This document shows, piece by piece, positions 50,243 through 62,274 of a stretch of DNA of 64,000 bases (position 1 is its first letter; every line of letters starts with the position of its first letter). This DNA comes from Halodurantibacterium daqingensis (GTDB lineage: Bacteria; Pseudomonadota; Alphaproteobacteria; Rhodobacterales; Rhodobacteraceae), in the NCBI RefSeq assembly GCF_042666235.1, contig NZ_JBHTFQ010000012.1, forward strand, positions 1-64,000, written 5' to 3'. The position numbers were made by a program, and so were the translations under genes. The notes beneath the pieces were generated by a model. It did no database searches and had not been told where the DNA came from. It saw only the letters and a program-made list of their open reading frames with translations.

Positions 50243-50642
50243 GGGCGGCCAACCATGCGCGCATCATGGCGATCTCGCCTTCCTGGGCACCGATAACCTC
50301 TTCGGCGAGGGCCCGGATCTCGGGGTCGGAGCCATGTTCCAGCACCACGCGGGCCATGTCGATGGCGCCCTGGTGGTGGGGGATCATGCCGCGAACGAAA
50401 TCCACATCGGCATCGCCGGTGAACTCGATGGCCATATCGGCGTGCATCCGGTCATTGGCGGCCATGTAGGCGGCGATGACCGGATTGTCGCTGGTCGCGA
50501 CCTGGGCGCCGTGCGCTCCATGATCCATGGCGCCGTGGTTCATGGCCCCGTGGCCACCCTGGCTCATCTGTGACTGCGCGTAGGTCAAGCCGCCGGCCGC
50601 AATCGCGGCACCAAGCAGAAATGCGAAGGACAGTTTTTTCAT
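50229..50642 (-). CDS. DUF305 (CopM-type) copper-binding protein
   Basis: A 137-aa secreted protein. After the signal peptide there is a His/Met stretch (MNHGAMDHGAHG). The DUF305 domain follows, with DFVRGMIPHHQGAIDMARVVLEHG and AQEGEIAMMRAWL. CopM binds Cu in the periplasm. It lies just downstream of copZ and presumably shares the CueR-type promoter. Confidence 0.9.
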   Translation of the reverse strand: MKKLSFAFLLGAAIAAGGLTYAQSQMSQGGHGAMNHGAMDHGAHGAQVATSDNPVIAAYMAANDRMHADMAIEFTGDADVDFVRGMIPHHQGAIDMARVVLEHGSDPEIRALAEEVIGAQEGEIAMMRAWLAARGLQ

Positions 50643-50653
50643 CAGGTTTCTCC

Positions 50654-50848
50654 TTATTGGATCGTTGCCGAAAACCCGGCCGCTTCAAGGGCGGGCAGGA
50701 AGGCGGTACTGGGCTGGCTGGACTGGACCGTGACCCTGCGCGAGGCAGGATCGGCGTCGACGGTCGCGGTCGGATCCACGGTCTGAATGGCCCGGGCGAC
50801 GCCCCGAACGCATCCGCCGCAGGTCATGTTCTCGATATGAAACTGCAT
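50654..50848 (-). CDS. copZ: CopZ-like copper chaperone (HMA domain)
   Basis: A 64-aa single HMA domain, MQFHIENMTCGGCVRGVARAI, with the CxxC copper site at about 10-13. It carries Cu(I) to CopA. ATG at 50848 is used; another is three codons earlier. It is divergent from copA, with a CueR-type promoter in the gap. Confidence 0.9.
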   Translation of the reverse strand: MQFHIENMTCGGCVRGVARAIQTVDPTATVDADPASRRVTVQSSQPSTAFLPALEAAGFSATIQ

Positions 50849-50880
50849 AAGGCGCACCTTTTATCTGGTTGATGAAAAGG

Positions 50881-50911
50881 CAGATAGGGCTTCCCACCGT
50901 TGGAAGGTCAA
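50881..50911 (-). promoter_or_regulatory. CueR-type promoter of the copZ unit
   Basis: On the minus strand TTGACC (50911-50906), a 19-bp spacer containing the CCTTCC...GGAAG dyad, and TATCTG (50886-50881). The long spacer is the hallmark of MerR-family activation. Confidence 0.8.
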
Positions 50912-50949
50912 GGGCGCAGAAGCAAGTTTCAGCTTTTCTGACACAGGGC

Positions 50950-50980
50950 TTGACCTTCCCATTGTTGGAAGGCTCATCTT
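50950..50980 (+). promoter_or_regulatory. CueR-type promoter of copA
   Basis: TTGACC (50950-50955), a 19-bp spacer with the dyad CCTTCC...GGAAGG, and CATCTT (50975-50980). It mirrors the promoter at 50881-50911. Confidence 0.8.
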
Positions 50981-51016
50981 GGGCGCTGACACCTTCCCTG
51001 CTGCTGCGAGAACCCC

Positions 51017-53484
<2,468 letters not shown>

Positions 53485-53488
<4 letters not shown>

Positions 53489-53967
53489 ACATCGGCGATG
53501 CGGCCAGCGCCTCGGGCGTCTCTGCCAAGATGATCCGGTATTACGAGGAAACGGGGCTGATCCCACCTGCTGCGCGGACAGCTTCGGGCTATCGGATCTA
53601 TTCGGATCAGGACGTGCACATGCTGCGCTTCATTCGCCGTGCGCGGGATCTGGGTTTCAGCGTCGAGGGCATCGGCGAGTTGCTGGGCCTCTGGCGCGAT
53701 CGCGCGCGGCAAAGTGCAGACGTCAAACGTCTGGCTCTGGCCCATGTCGCGGACCTGCGCCTGAAGATTGCCGAGCTTCAGGACATGGCCGCTACCCTCG
53801 AAAACCTCGCTGACTGCTGCCACGGCAACGATCGTCCTGATTGCCCTATCCTTAAGGAGCTGGAGGCGCCCGAAGAGGAGTCCAACAGGCTGGAGAAACG
53901 CACTGGTGCAATCGATTCCGGGCCGCGGGGCAGGCAACGGGCAGTCCGGCGCAGTTTGCCCGGCTGA
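53485..53967 (+). CDS. cueR: CueR-type Cu(I)-responsive MerR regulator
   Basis: A 160-aa MerR protein. The HTH MNIGDAASASGVSAKMIRYYEETGLIPPA is followed by a coiled coil and a metal loop with Cys near the C-terminus (NLADCCHGNDRPDCPIL). The two-Cys loop CHGNDRPDC is the CueR pattern. ATG at 53485 overlaps copA by 4 bp. It presumably controls the two promoters at 50881-50980. Confidence 0.9.
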
Positions 53968-54163
53968 TGTCGGCTTTCGCATCGGCGTTAACCTCTTGCG
54001 ATTGTTTCGATGTGCCGCACGGGCGCGCGCCTCCTCCCCTGGCGACCTTGGTTGACAATCCTGTCCTGAAATTGGATTTTCCGTTCATGGGGTTTGCGAC
54101 CGCCCCACGAGGCGCCAGCCGAAGATCGCGTTCCCGCATATCCTGACCTGAGGAGGAACGCAG

Positions 54164-54984
54164 ATGCCTGCGCCTAACGCTATTTCATCCGAGAAACTTG
54201 CCCGCATCATTGGAACACCTCGCGCGCCGCTCTTGCTGGATGTGCGGTCCGAGGAAGACTTCGCCACCGATCCGCGCCTGTTACCCGGATCCATAAGGAC
54301 TGACGACCGGGATCTTGCTGCACTTGCCGTGCAGCTTGGCGGGCAGACGTCCATCGCCGTTTGTCAGGCCGGCCATCGGCGCAGCCAAGGCACAGCCGCG
54401 ATCCTGCGCGCCGAAAGCTGCCCTTCGGAGTATCTCGAGGGTGGGTTCGAAGCCTGGCGAACGGCCGGGCTGCCGCTGATCGATCCAGCGAAGCTGCCCG
54501 CGCGCGATGCGCAGGGCCGAACCACCTGGGTCACGCGCTCGCGCCCCAAGATCGACCGCATCGCATGCCCCTGGCTGATCCGGCGGTTTCTGGATCCCCG
54601 CGCCATCATCCTGTTCGTGGCGCCCGCCGAGGTTATCGGCGTCGCCGAACGCTACAACGCCGCGCCCTTCGACATCGAAGGCGTGTTCTGGAGCCATAGG
54701 GGCGAACTCTGCACCTTCGACGTGATGCTGGCGGAGTTCGGCCTCAGCATTCCCGCGCTCGCCCGCCTCGCGACTATCGTGCGCAGCGCCGATACCGCCC
54801 GGCTCGACCTCGCGCCCGAGGCGGCGGGGCTGCTGGCGGCCTCGCTTGGCTTGTCGCGCATGTTCTCCGACGATCTGGAGCAGCTGGAGGCCGGGATGCT
54901 GCTCTATGACGCCTTCTACCGATGGGCGCGGGACGCAACCGACGAGACCCACACCTGGCCCACCAACAAGCCGAAGGCAGACTG

Positions 54985-54985
<1 letters not shown>
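54164..54985 (+). CDS. Rhodanese-ChrB fusion protein
   Basis: A 273-aa protein with an N-terminal rhodanese domain (DVRSEEDFATD; active loop CQAGHR near 67-72) and a C-terminal ChrB domain (TWVTRSRPKIDRIACPWLIRRFLDP ... VFWSHRGELCTFDVML). ChrB regulates chromate resistance; the rhodanese part may provide sulfur or redox chemistry. It overlaps chrA by 1 bp, so the two are coupled. A GAGGAGG ribosome binding site lies before the ATG. Confidence 0.85.
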
Positions 54986-56352
<1,367 letters not shown>

Positions 56353-56448
56353 GCCTTCAGATTATCCACCGCGGAGATGTCGGGCGCCGTGCATATCTCG
56401 TCGACGGTTTCGCGATGGCATGGGCTTGCCAGTGTCCTGCTGCGTCCT

Positions 56449-56769
56449 TCAAGTGATCCCTAATTCCTCTGCGGTCTTTCCCGCCCCCAACGCCTCAACG
56501 AACCACTGCGGTTTGCGCCCCCGACCGGACCAGGTGAGTGCCGGGTTCTCAGGGTGCCGATATTTCGCCGCTGCCGGTGCACGGGAGGTTTTCGTCTCGG
56601 TGCCGACAAGTTCGGCCAGGGAGAAGCCCAGATCCCGGGCGAGAGCCTCCACCTTGGCGCGGGCTTCCGCCTTCTGCCGATCTTGATAGGTGGCAATCGC
56701 CTTGGCGACGTCCTTCTGCATTTTCTTCAGCTCGCCGAGCGACAGTGCCTCGAGATCGTAATCAGCCAT
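56449..56769 (-). CDS. H-NS family nucleoid protein
   Basis: A 106-aa protein. An N-terminal coiled coil (LSLGELKKMQKDVAKAIATYQDRQKAEA) is followed by the C-terminal H-NS DNA-binding motif (YRHPENPALTWSGRGRKPQWF). It silences A/T-rich horizontally acquired DNA. Plasmid-borne H-NS copies limit the fitness cost of carriage. Confidence 0.9.
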   Translation of the reverse strand: MADYDLEALSLGELKKMQKDVAKAIATYQDRQKAEARAKVEALARDLGFSLAELVGTETKTSRAPAAAKYRHPENPALTWSGRGRKPQWFVEALGAGKTAEELGIT

Positions 56770-57194
56770 TGATGCGGTCCGTGTCCTGAATGTCCCGGTA
56801 TCGATAGCCTGTCGCGGTAAGGCGCCGCAACTCCCGGAAGGCCAGGGAAGGGGTGGCGGAGGCTGGTGATCGCAGTTTTCGTCGCCAAGGAGGTGCGGAA
56901 CTGGGGGTCAGACTGTCCCGATTGGCAGGGTGACGGGTTCTGGCATGGGCTCCCCGCGCATCTCTGTCTCCCGGGCCATCCCTTCGACTGACAATCCCCT
57001 AATCCCGTTCGGGCTCCTGCGCGCAACCCCGCGTCAGTCCGGGCCGTGTTGCCCCTTCGGGGCTGCCCGCTCCACCCCGGTCCTCTGGGGGTTTCCGGCG
57101 TCCATGCTGTCCACCGTACACGCGTCACCCGACGGGCTTTCTCCGGGTCTTGTCGAAGGGACGGTCCCGAAGACAGGACACACAGGAGCTTATC
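56770..57194. other. Gene-poor 425-bp stretch before ssb
   Basis: No convincing ORF was found. It contains scattered CG-rich short repeats, and an AGGAGC ribosome-binding-like sequence just upstream of ssb. No promoter hexamers stand out. Confidence 0.5.
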
Positions 57195-57599
57195 ATGCAG
57201 AACATCGTCATCCTCGCCGGCAACATCGGTCAGACCCCCGAAGTCCGCACCACCCAGGGCGGCACCAAGATCACCAACTTCAGCCTCGCCACCTCCCGCC
57301 CCCGCCTCTCGGAAGGTCGCGTCCTGCGCGACGAGAACGGCTACCGGGTCATGGACACCGAATGGCACCGCATCACCTGCTTCAACGGTCTCGGCAAGAC
57401 GGTCGCGGAGCATTGCGAAAAGGGCATGAAGGTCCTCGTCCACGGCCGCATCCACTACACCAAGTGGATCGACAGCATGGGGAACGACCGCTACGGCTGC
57501 GAGATCATCGCCGAGAAAGTCGACTTCCTGAGCCGCCCGAAGTCGGCCGAGACCGAAAACCCCGAGCTGGTCGACCGCGACGACGAGATCCCGTTCTGA
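57195..57599 (+). CDS. ssb: Single-stranded DNA-binding protein
   Basis: A 134-aa OB-fold protein: MQNIVILAGNIGQTPEVRTTQGGTKITNFSLAT, WHRITCFN, and an acidic C-terminal tip DRDDEIPF for partner binding. Ssb protects single-stranded DNA after transfer. ATG at 57195 has AGGAGC upstream. Ssb is normal on conjugative elements. Confidence 0.95.
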   Translation: MQNIVILAGNIGQTPEVRTTQGGTKITNFSLATSRPRLSEGRVLRDENGYRVMDTEWHRITCFNGLGKTVAEHCEKGMKVLVHGRIHYTKWIDSMGNDRYGCEIIAEKVDFLSRPKSAETENPELVDRDDEIPF

Positions 57600-57623
57600 A
57601 AAGAACGGGGTCTCCCCCTCGGG

Positions 57624-57645
57624 CCCGGCGGGGAAACCCGCCGGG
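57624..57645 (+). terminator. Hairpin after ssb
   Basis: CCCGGCGGG-GAAA-CCCGCCGGG has a perfect 9-bp stem. Only TT follows, so it is a stem-loop with weak terminator character. Confidence 0.5.
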
Positions 57646-57793
57646 TTCGGGGCGTTCAGGACGAGACGTCGAACGCTCCGTGCCGGATCACCTGAGTTGC
57701 TCTGCGATCGCGCAACATCGCTGTTGTTCAAATCAGGTTGTAGTCGTTAATGTTGTATCGTATCGAGCGAACAATTTCGCAGGGAGTCGATAC

Positions 57794-58447
57794 ATGAAGC
57801 ATCCGTTGACGTCACTCGCAGCAGCCGGGCTCGCGCTTGCGATGGTCACGCCGGAGCCCGCTTTTGCGCAGAGCTACCAGGTCGACTGCGCCATCCTGCT
57901 ATGTCTCGCGGGTGGCTGGCCAGCATCTGCACCCTGTGCACATGCGCGGGCTGTTTTCATCCGCAGGATCACGCCCTGGCCGGTCGAGCCGCCGCTGCAG
58001 ATCTGGCGTTGCCCGATGGGAGCCTCGTTCAACGTCCCTGCCCCACTATCGCCGATGGAGCGACTCTACGATATCACCTTCCGCGCCGCGCCGGAGATCA
58101 GCGTCCCGAATGCGACAGGTCCGTTCGTGTTGGCGCAGGCCGATGAACGCGCCGATATCGACATCTCTGGCAGCGCCTTCGACTTCGTTCGGAGCATCCG
58201 CGTCTACCATGTCCAGTTCAGCCAACATCAGGATCGTGACGGTGATTGCATCCGCTACGACTCGACTAGGCTCGGCTCCTACGGTGTGCAGGGTGATTAC
58301 CACTGGCAGCGCTCGAGTGCCGCAGCCGTTCCCCCTGCTTCGCTCCTGCCCCGGCCCGCGCATTGCGGCTCGGTGAGTTACCGTTCGGTCTTCGTCGATT
58401 GGCGCGACCATGAAGGCAACTATGGCTTCGAAGAGGTCCGATACTGA
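57794..58447 (+). CDS. Secreted hypothetical protein
   Basis: A 217-aa protein with a signal peptide (LTSLAAAGLALAMVTPEPAFA) and then SYQVDCAILLCLAGGWPASAPCAHARAVFIRRITPWPVEPPLQIW. Several Cys are in the mature part. Similar proteins are found beside ssb on Rhodobacterales elements, but I do not know the function. ATG at 57794 precedes the signal peptide; the much longer frame upstream is shadow sequence. Confidence 0.65.
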   Translation: MKHPLTSLAAAGLALAMVTPEPAFAQSYQVDCAILLCLAGGWPASAPCAHARAVFIRRITPWPVEPPLQIWRCPMGASFNVPAPLSPMERLYDITFRAAPEISVPNATGPFVLAQADERADIDISGSAFDFVRSIRVYHVQFSQHQDRDGDCIRYDSTRLGSYGVQGDYHWQRSSAAAVPPASLLPRPAHCGSVSYRSVFVDWRDHEGNYGFEEVRY

Positions 58448-58454
58448 ACCCCGT

Positions 58455-58479
58455 GCGGGCCAGCGTAGCACTGGCCCGC
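58455..58479 (+). terminator. Hairpin after the secreted-protein gene
   Basis: GCGGGCCAG, a 7-nt loop and CTGGCCCGC pair perfectly over 9 bp. Only a few pyrimidines follow. Confidence 0.45.
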
Positions 58480-58684
58480 TCCGATCAACTTGCACCGGAG
58501 GCAGTGCATCACCCCAAAAAAGGGAAACGACGCCAGACCGAGAAGCCTGACGCCGCGTGAGACAAAAACCCTTGAACATGGTCTTTCTAGCGCAGTGTCC
58601 GAACCCCTGCAACCAGCAAAGTGTTATTGCAGGCAAGAATGTTGTTTGCTCTCGACATGGCTTCGTCTCTTAGGAGATACGACC

Positions 58685-59527
58685 ATGGAACCAACGACCG
58701 GCCTGATCCTCAGGCGGATCACGCAGACAGACCTGTCCGTTTCGGCGCACAAGCTGGCCACGCTCATCCTCGACGGAATTGCGTGGAAGGACGGGTATAA
58801 CGGCCTGCCCCGCGGCACGGCGGCCTTCACCCTATCCTCTCTGGCAGCGAAGATGGGCGTCTCGCGCCAGTACCTGAGCGTTCTGCTGAGTGAGCTTGAA
58901 ACTTCCGAACTGAAGCTTGAGCGCGAGAAGTCGAACGGCAAGTTCGCCCCTTGGCTTTTCCGCTTCGCGGCCTTCGACGACGGCGAACAGACCCACGATC
59001 TCGTGTCAGACGGAGGCGACACATCACTATCTAGAGAAGAATCTAACAAAACTATATTCACAGGACAGATCAACATTGACGGTTGCTCGAACGTATTCCG
59101 AACATGCTGGGCCGAGCTGATCAAGGCCGCGAAGAGCGCCCTACCCTGCTGGAACGTCGACACGCAAGTGATCTGGGAACGCTTCCTTGCCTTCAACCGG
59201 GCTCGCGGAAACAGCAAGGTTCCGGCCGGTTTCCTGCTCGGCTTCATGCGCCGGTGGCGTACCTCACCTGGGGAAGCGACGCGCCTACCGGCTCTCCCCG
59301 CACCACAGCCGGTTCAAGAGCCACGAGAGCGCGAGCTGCACGAACAGATCAAGGCTGCGCCAAGCTCGAACCGCCAGTTTCACGCGTCAGACCTGTGTCG
59401 CGTCATCGGGCAAGCAGCGTACGATGCGCGCATTGCCGCCGTGATCCGGCAGTTCGGTTGCCCGAGGTTCACTGCGACTCTTGCAGTTCACGGGCGTGCA
59501 GTGCTGGCGGGCGAAATTTCGCGGTGA
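58685..59527 (+). CDS. Winged-helix DNA-binding protein of the element
   Basis: A 280-aa protein. The N-terminal part (residues 20-75) looks like a winged helix (FTLSSLAAKMGVSRQYLSVLLSELET). A loose A/T-rich linker follows (about 110-135), then helices with CWAELIKAAKSALPCWNVDTQVIWERFLAF. It resembles plasmid replication-initiator N-termini, but I cannot assign it as RepA. ATG at 58685 is chosen because the upstream frame is not protein-like. Possible roles are regulator or replication initiator. Confidence 0.5.
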   Translation: MEPTTGLILRRITQTDLSVSAHKLATLILDGIAWKDGYNGLPRGTAAFTLSSLAAKMGVSRQYLSVLLSELETSELKLEREKSNGKFAPWLFRFAAFDDGEQTHDLVSDGGDTSLSREESNKTIFTGQINIDGCSNVFRTCWAELIKAAKSALPCWNVDTQVIWERFLAFNRARGNSKVPAGFLLGFMRRWRTSPGEATRLPALPAPQPVQEPRERELHEQIKAAPSSNRQFHASDLCRVIGQAAYDARIAAVIRQFGCPRFTATLAVHGRAVLAGEISR

Positions 59528-59553
59528 CGAAGGATCGGGTGCCGCAACTCTGG

Positions 59554-59583
59554 CCAGAACGTATTCAGTAAGGGCAGTTCTGG
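59554..59583. terminator. Hairpin between two convergent genes
   Basis: CCAGAAC and GTTCTGG arms are separated by 16 nt. It lies between the winged-helix and PIN genes, so it may act as a bidirectional terminator; the T-run is weak. Confidence 0.3.
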
Positions 59584-59585
59584 GG

Positions 59586-60155
59586 TCAAAGCAGGTCAGC
59601 GAATTGTTCCAGATCGGCAACCGTGGCGACCAGCCCTTGCTGCGTCAGGATCGCGAGATACTCGTCTACGCTTTTTGGAGGATTCTTGAGGCGCGCGCGA
59701 ACTTTACGCAGAGCGGAACAGACCAAACCGGGCGCGAGAGACAGTTGGTTTCGGAAAAAGTCGTCAGGGTGCTGGGTCTCGATGCCGAAGGGCGCAAGTG
59801 TCCCTGGAGGGAAGTCCTTCAGGTTCTGCGTGATGATCGCGTCACAGCGCCCAACGATTGCCGCCGCCAGAACGTGCCGATCGTCAGGGTCCGGCAGTGT
59901 CAGGGCCGGAACCAATGCCTCGTAGCCGGTGACCAGACAGTCGCGTGTGGCCCTGTCCATCAAGTCGCGGGTTCGTTCCAGCGCGGCGCGGTCCCGATGA
60001 GGTTCATTGCGCAGAAGCGCATCAATCCATTCCCGATGAATGTCAGCCGTCCACTTGGCCTTGAAAAGGTCCGTGACCGCTAACTGCATCAGTGCATCGC
60101 GCATCGGCGCGGGATAAAGGACGTTCGCATCGAACAGGACCGTTTACTGGCTCAT
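59586..60155 (-). pseudogene. VapC/PIN-domain toxin with stop at codon 4
   Basis: From the ATG at 60155 (overlapping the antitoxin stop, ATGA), the frame reads M-S-Q, then TAA at 60146-60144, then TVLFDANVLYPAPMRDALM. FDANVLYP is the expected N-terminus of PIN toxins and holds the first catalytic Asp. The next ATG, at 60104, would skip that Asp, giving 172 aa with DPDDRHVLAA still intact. The toxin should therefore be inactive unless the stop is read through or a non-standard start is used. This is a single-codon defect in an otherwise normal gene. Confidence 0.75.
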
Positions 60156-60616
60156 TTCGAGCTGTAGCCCATGTCCTGCTCTTGAGCGTCGGCGGCCAGT
60201 TGATCGAGCACCGCTTCGCGCTCGCTGTCGATCGCAGCCTTGTAGGACATCACGTCTTCCATGCGGACGCGGCGATGCTTGCCGACCTTTCGATGCGGTA
60301 TGGCACCATCCTCGAGCAGCTTGATCAGGAACGGACGCGAGACATTCAGAACCTCAGCGGCCTGTACGGTCGAGAGTTCGGCGTTCTCGGGGATGATGGT
60401 GACCCCCCGCCCCGCTGCCATCGCCTCGAGGATCTCCATGAGCAGCGATACGGCACCCGCAGGAAGCTCGATCGGCTCCATCTGCTCGGAGTCCGTCACA
60501 CGAAGCTTCAACGGCGCGCGCGCCTGGGCGAAGCGTGACAATGCCTGGCCAGAGACGCGCGCGATAGCCGCGTCCTGCGGCGTGGGCGGAAGATGTCGGT
60601 GGGCCAGCATGTTCAT
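60152..60616 (-). CDS. HTH antitoxin of the PIN toxin
   Basis: A 154-aa protein with an excisionase/MerR-like HTH (LSTVQAAEVLNVSRPFLIKLLEDGAIPHRKVGKHRRVRMEDV) and a helical C-terminus that could wrap the toxin. The stop overlaps the original toxin ATG by 4 bp. With the toxin broken, the antitoxin may persist as a regulator. An A/T-rich stretch (TATATA near 60650) upstream is a likely promoter. Confidence 0.8.
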   Translation of the reverse strand: MNMLAHRHLPPTPQDAAIARVSGQALSRFAQARAPLKLRVTDSEQMEPIELPAGAVSLLMEILEAMAAGRGVTIIPENAELSTVQAAEVLNVSRPFLIKLLEDGAIPHRKVGKHRRVRMEDVMSYKAAIDSEREAVLDQLAADAQEQDMGYSSK

Positions 60617-60765
60617 GGTGGTCTCCTCTCCGGTTTCTGTTCTCTACCACTATATATGAAATAAGTGCAACAAATGCATTAAGTGTTGGTGAGTTTCTGC
60701 ACGCCCTGCCGCGTGCTCGCGGTCATCGCTGCTGCCGAGTGAGCCGGTGACACCCACGCTAACCT

Positions 60766-61536
60766 TCAGTTTGTCGCCTTCCACATCCTGAACCGCCCCT
60801 GTCCTGTCACCTCGCGGATCAGGCCCCGCGCTTGCATCCATGCAAGGTTGCGCTGGACGGCGGCGCGGCTCGCGCCAGTCAGGGCCTCGGCCATCGGCGC
60901 AGAGACGAGCGGCCATTCGGTCAGCACCGCGCGCAAGGCCGGGGGCGTCCTGCCCGAGAGCGATGCCATTTCGGCCATTGCCCGCGCCGACCATGCCTCG
61001 ATATCGTCAAGCTGTCGCATCGCGGTCAGGCAGGCCTTCTCCATCCCGTCCAGCCAGCGCGCCAGACGATCAGACGGTGACCCACCGGCCCGTAACCCCC
61101 CTGCCCCGCCCATGGCCAGAGGCGCGAAGACTGCGCCTCTCCCCTCGCTGGCAGCGATCCGCGCAGCTACGACAGCGGCTTCCATCTGGTCACCGTGCTG
61201 CCCGAGCCCCGCGAGGCGCCAGAGGTGAAAGCCCATAGCGGCGCGGGTGATCGGGTGCAGGTCTGCGGCCTGCTCCATCAGATCCAGCCAACCGCTCGCG
61301 CGATCCACGAACGGCTCGGTCTCATCACTGATGTTCTCGGGGTCGCGACGGTCGAGGAAGGCGGCCAAGTCCTGCTCCGGTCCCGGTCCACCCGTCAGTC
61401 GCCGAACCGCCCACCCGACCCGCGCCAGCGCCGCCGTGTCGTCCTGGACGCCGGACAGGCGCAGCGAGATCCAGAGCGCCAGCCGATCTTGGCTGATGCG
61501 GTCACCGGTGTGCCAGCTCAAATCTGCGGCCTCCAT
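60766..61536 (-). pseudogene. Truncated helix-turn-helix protein (5' end lost)
   Basis: A 256-aa frame ending in a winged helix (MAEALTGASRAAVQRNLAWMQARGLIREVTGQGRFRMW). Its N-terminal part starts MEAADLSWHTGDRISQDRLALW, an internal-looking segment. It stops 8 bp from an IS66-type terminal GTAAGCG, so the 5' end was probably removed by the insertion. The tail resembles DUF1612/HTH-type plasmid proteins, but I am not sure of the family. Confidence 0.5.
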
Positions 61537-61543
61537 CAGCGCC

Positions 61544-61550
61544 GTAAGCG
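61544..61550. repeat. IS66-family terminal sequence
   Basis: GTAAGCG matches the conserved tip of IS66-family inverted repeats. It marks the end of the IS next to the tnpC C-terminal fragment. Confidence 0.5.
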
Positions 61551-61572
61551 TTCCCAGGAGGGCACTGGCAGT

Positions 61573-61782
61573 TCAGCTTGACGGCTTGAAGTTCCACGGC
61601 AGCAGGTCGTCGATACCGCTTTGCGGATGACCGTTTGCGATCGCTGTCAGGGTGGCCTTGAGATAGGCGAAGGGTTCAACGCCGTTGATCTTGCAGGTTT
61701 CGATCAGCGATGCGATGCGACCCCAAGCGATGCCGCCTTCGTCGTGACCCGCAAAGAGCGCATTCTTGCGATTGAGGGTCAT
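61573..61782 (-). pseudogene. IS66 transposase C-terminal fragment
   Basis: A 69-aa fragment, TLNRKNALFAGHDEGG ... ASLIETCKINGVEPFAYL ... LLPWNF, is the IS66 TnpC C-terminal end. The DDE core is missing. With the N-terminal part beyond about 63335 in the same orientation, it is one transposase split by the recombinase element. Confidence 0.8.
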
Positions 61783-62258
61783 TGCCCGTTCATTCTGCCC
61801 ATGTCGGCGAAGAGCGGGAAGTCCATTATCGTTGGCATCCCTATTTCGGCCTGAAGGTCTGTATCCGGCGAGTAGAGCAGCGCGCGACCGGGCAATTTCT
61901 CAAGGTGGAAGGCCCGACTGGCGTTGTCGTCTCGATTCCCGGCTGGATGGTGGATCCCCTCGCCTGCGCCGACATGAGCATTGGCCAGCCACAGGTTGAT
62001 CTCACCGCGCTGTCTGAACTCAAGAGACTGGTCACGCCAACGGCTGCTCCCGCACACTCCACGCGCGAAACTGGAATCGCAAGGGAGGAAGTCGATGAAG
62101 CAGCACAACGCGCCTGTGCCGACCTCGGGCCGGCAGATGAGCCTGATGTTCGGGCCCTGCAAGGTGGACGGGATGAACGAGGCGGAGCGGGCGAAGGCCA
62201 CAATCACGCTGGCTCAGATTCTGATGCAGGCTGCGGGCCTCATCGTGGAGGAGCTTGA
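61782..62258 (+). CDS. DUF5372-like protein of the recombinase element
   Basis: From TTG 61782 the frame gives VHYRWHPYFGLKVCIRRVEQRA ... GVVVSIPGWMVDP, resembling DUF5372 proteins that precede serine recombinases. The start is at the junction with IS66, so the true 5' end may be lost. After about residue 110 the frame overlaps the next ORF and no longer looks like the family. Function unknown. Confidence 0.5.
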   Translation: MPVHSAHVGEEREVHYRWHPYFGLKVCIRRVEQRATGQFLKVEGPTGVVVSIPGWMVDPLACADMSIGQPQVDLTALSELKRLVTPTAAPAHSTRETGIAREEVDEAAQRACADLGPADEPDVRALQGGRDERGGAGEGHNHAGSDSDAGCGPHRGGA

Positions 62259-62274
62259 CGATGAACAGCGTTGA
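62095..62274 (+). CDS. Small protein of the recombinase element (59 aa)
   Basis: MKQHNAPVPTSGRQMSLMFG... ends AAGLIVEELDDEQR. ATG at 62095 is preceded by GGGAGGAAG, an excellent ribosome binding site. The end overlaps the recombinase start. It is a standard companion of this recombinase type; function unknown. Confidence 0.65.
   Translation: MKQHNAPVPTSGRQMSLMFGPCKVDGMNEAERAKATITLAQILMQAAGLIVEELDDEQR

Noticed and set aside
56727..57731. 334-aa minus-strand frame opposite ssb
   Set aside because: Antisense to a certain Ssb gene and its leader; no domain seen.
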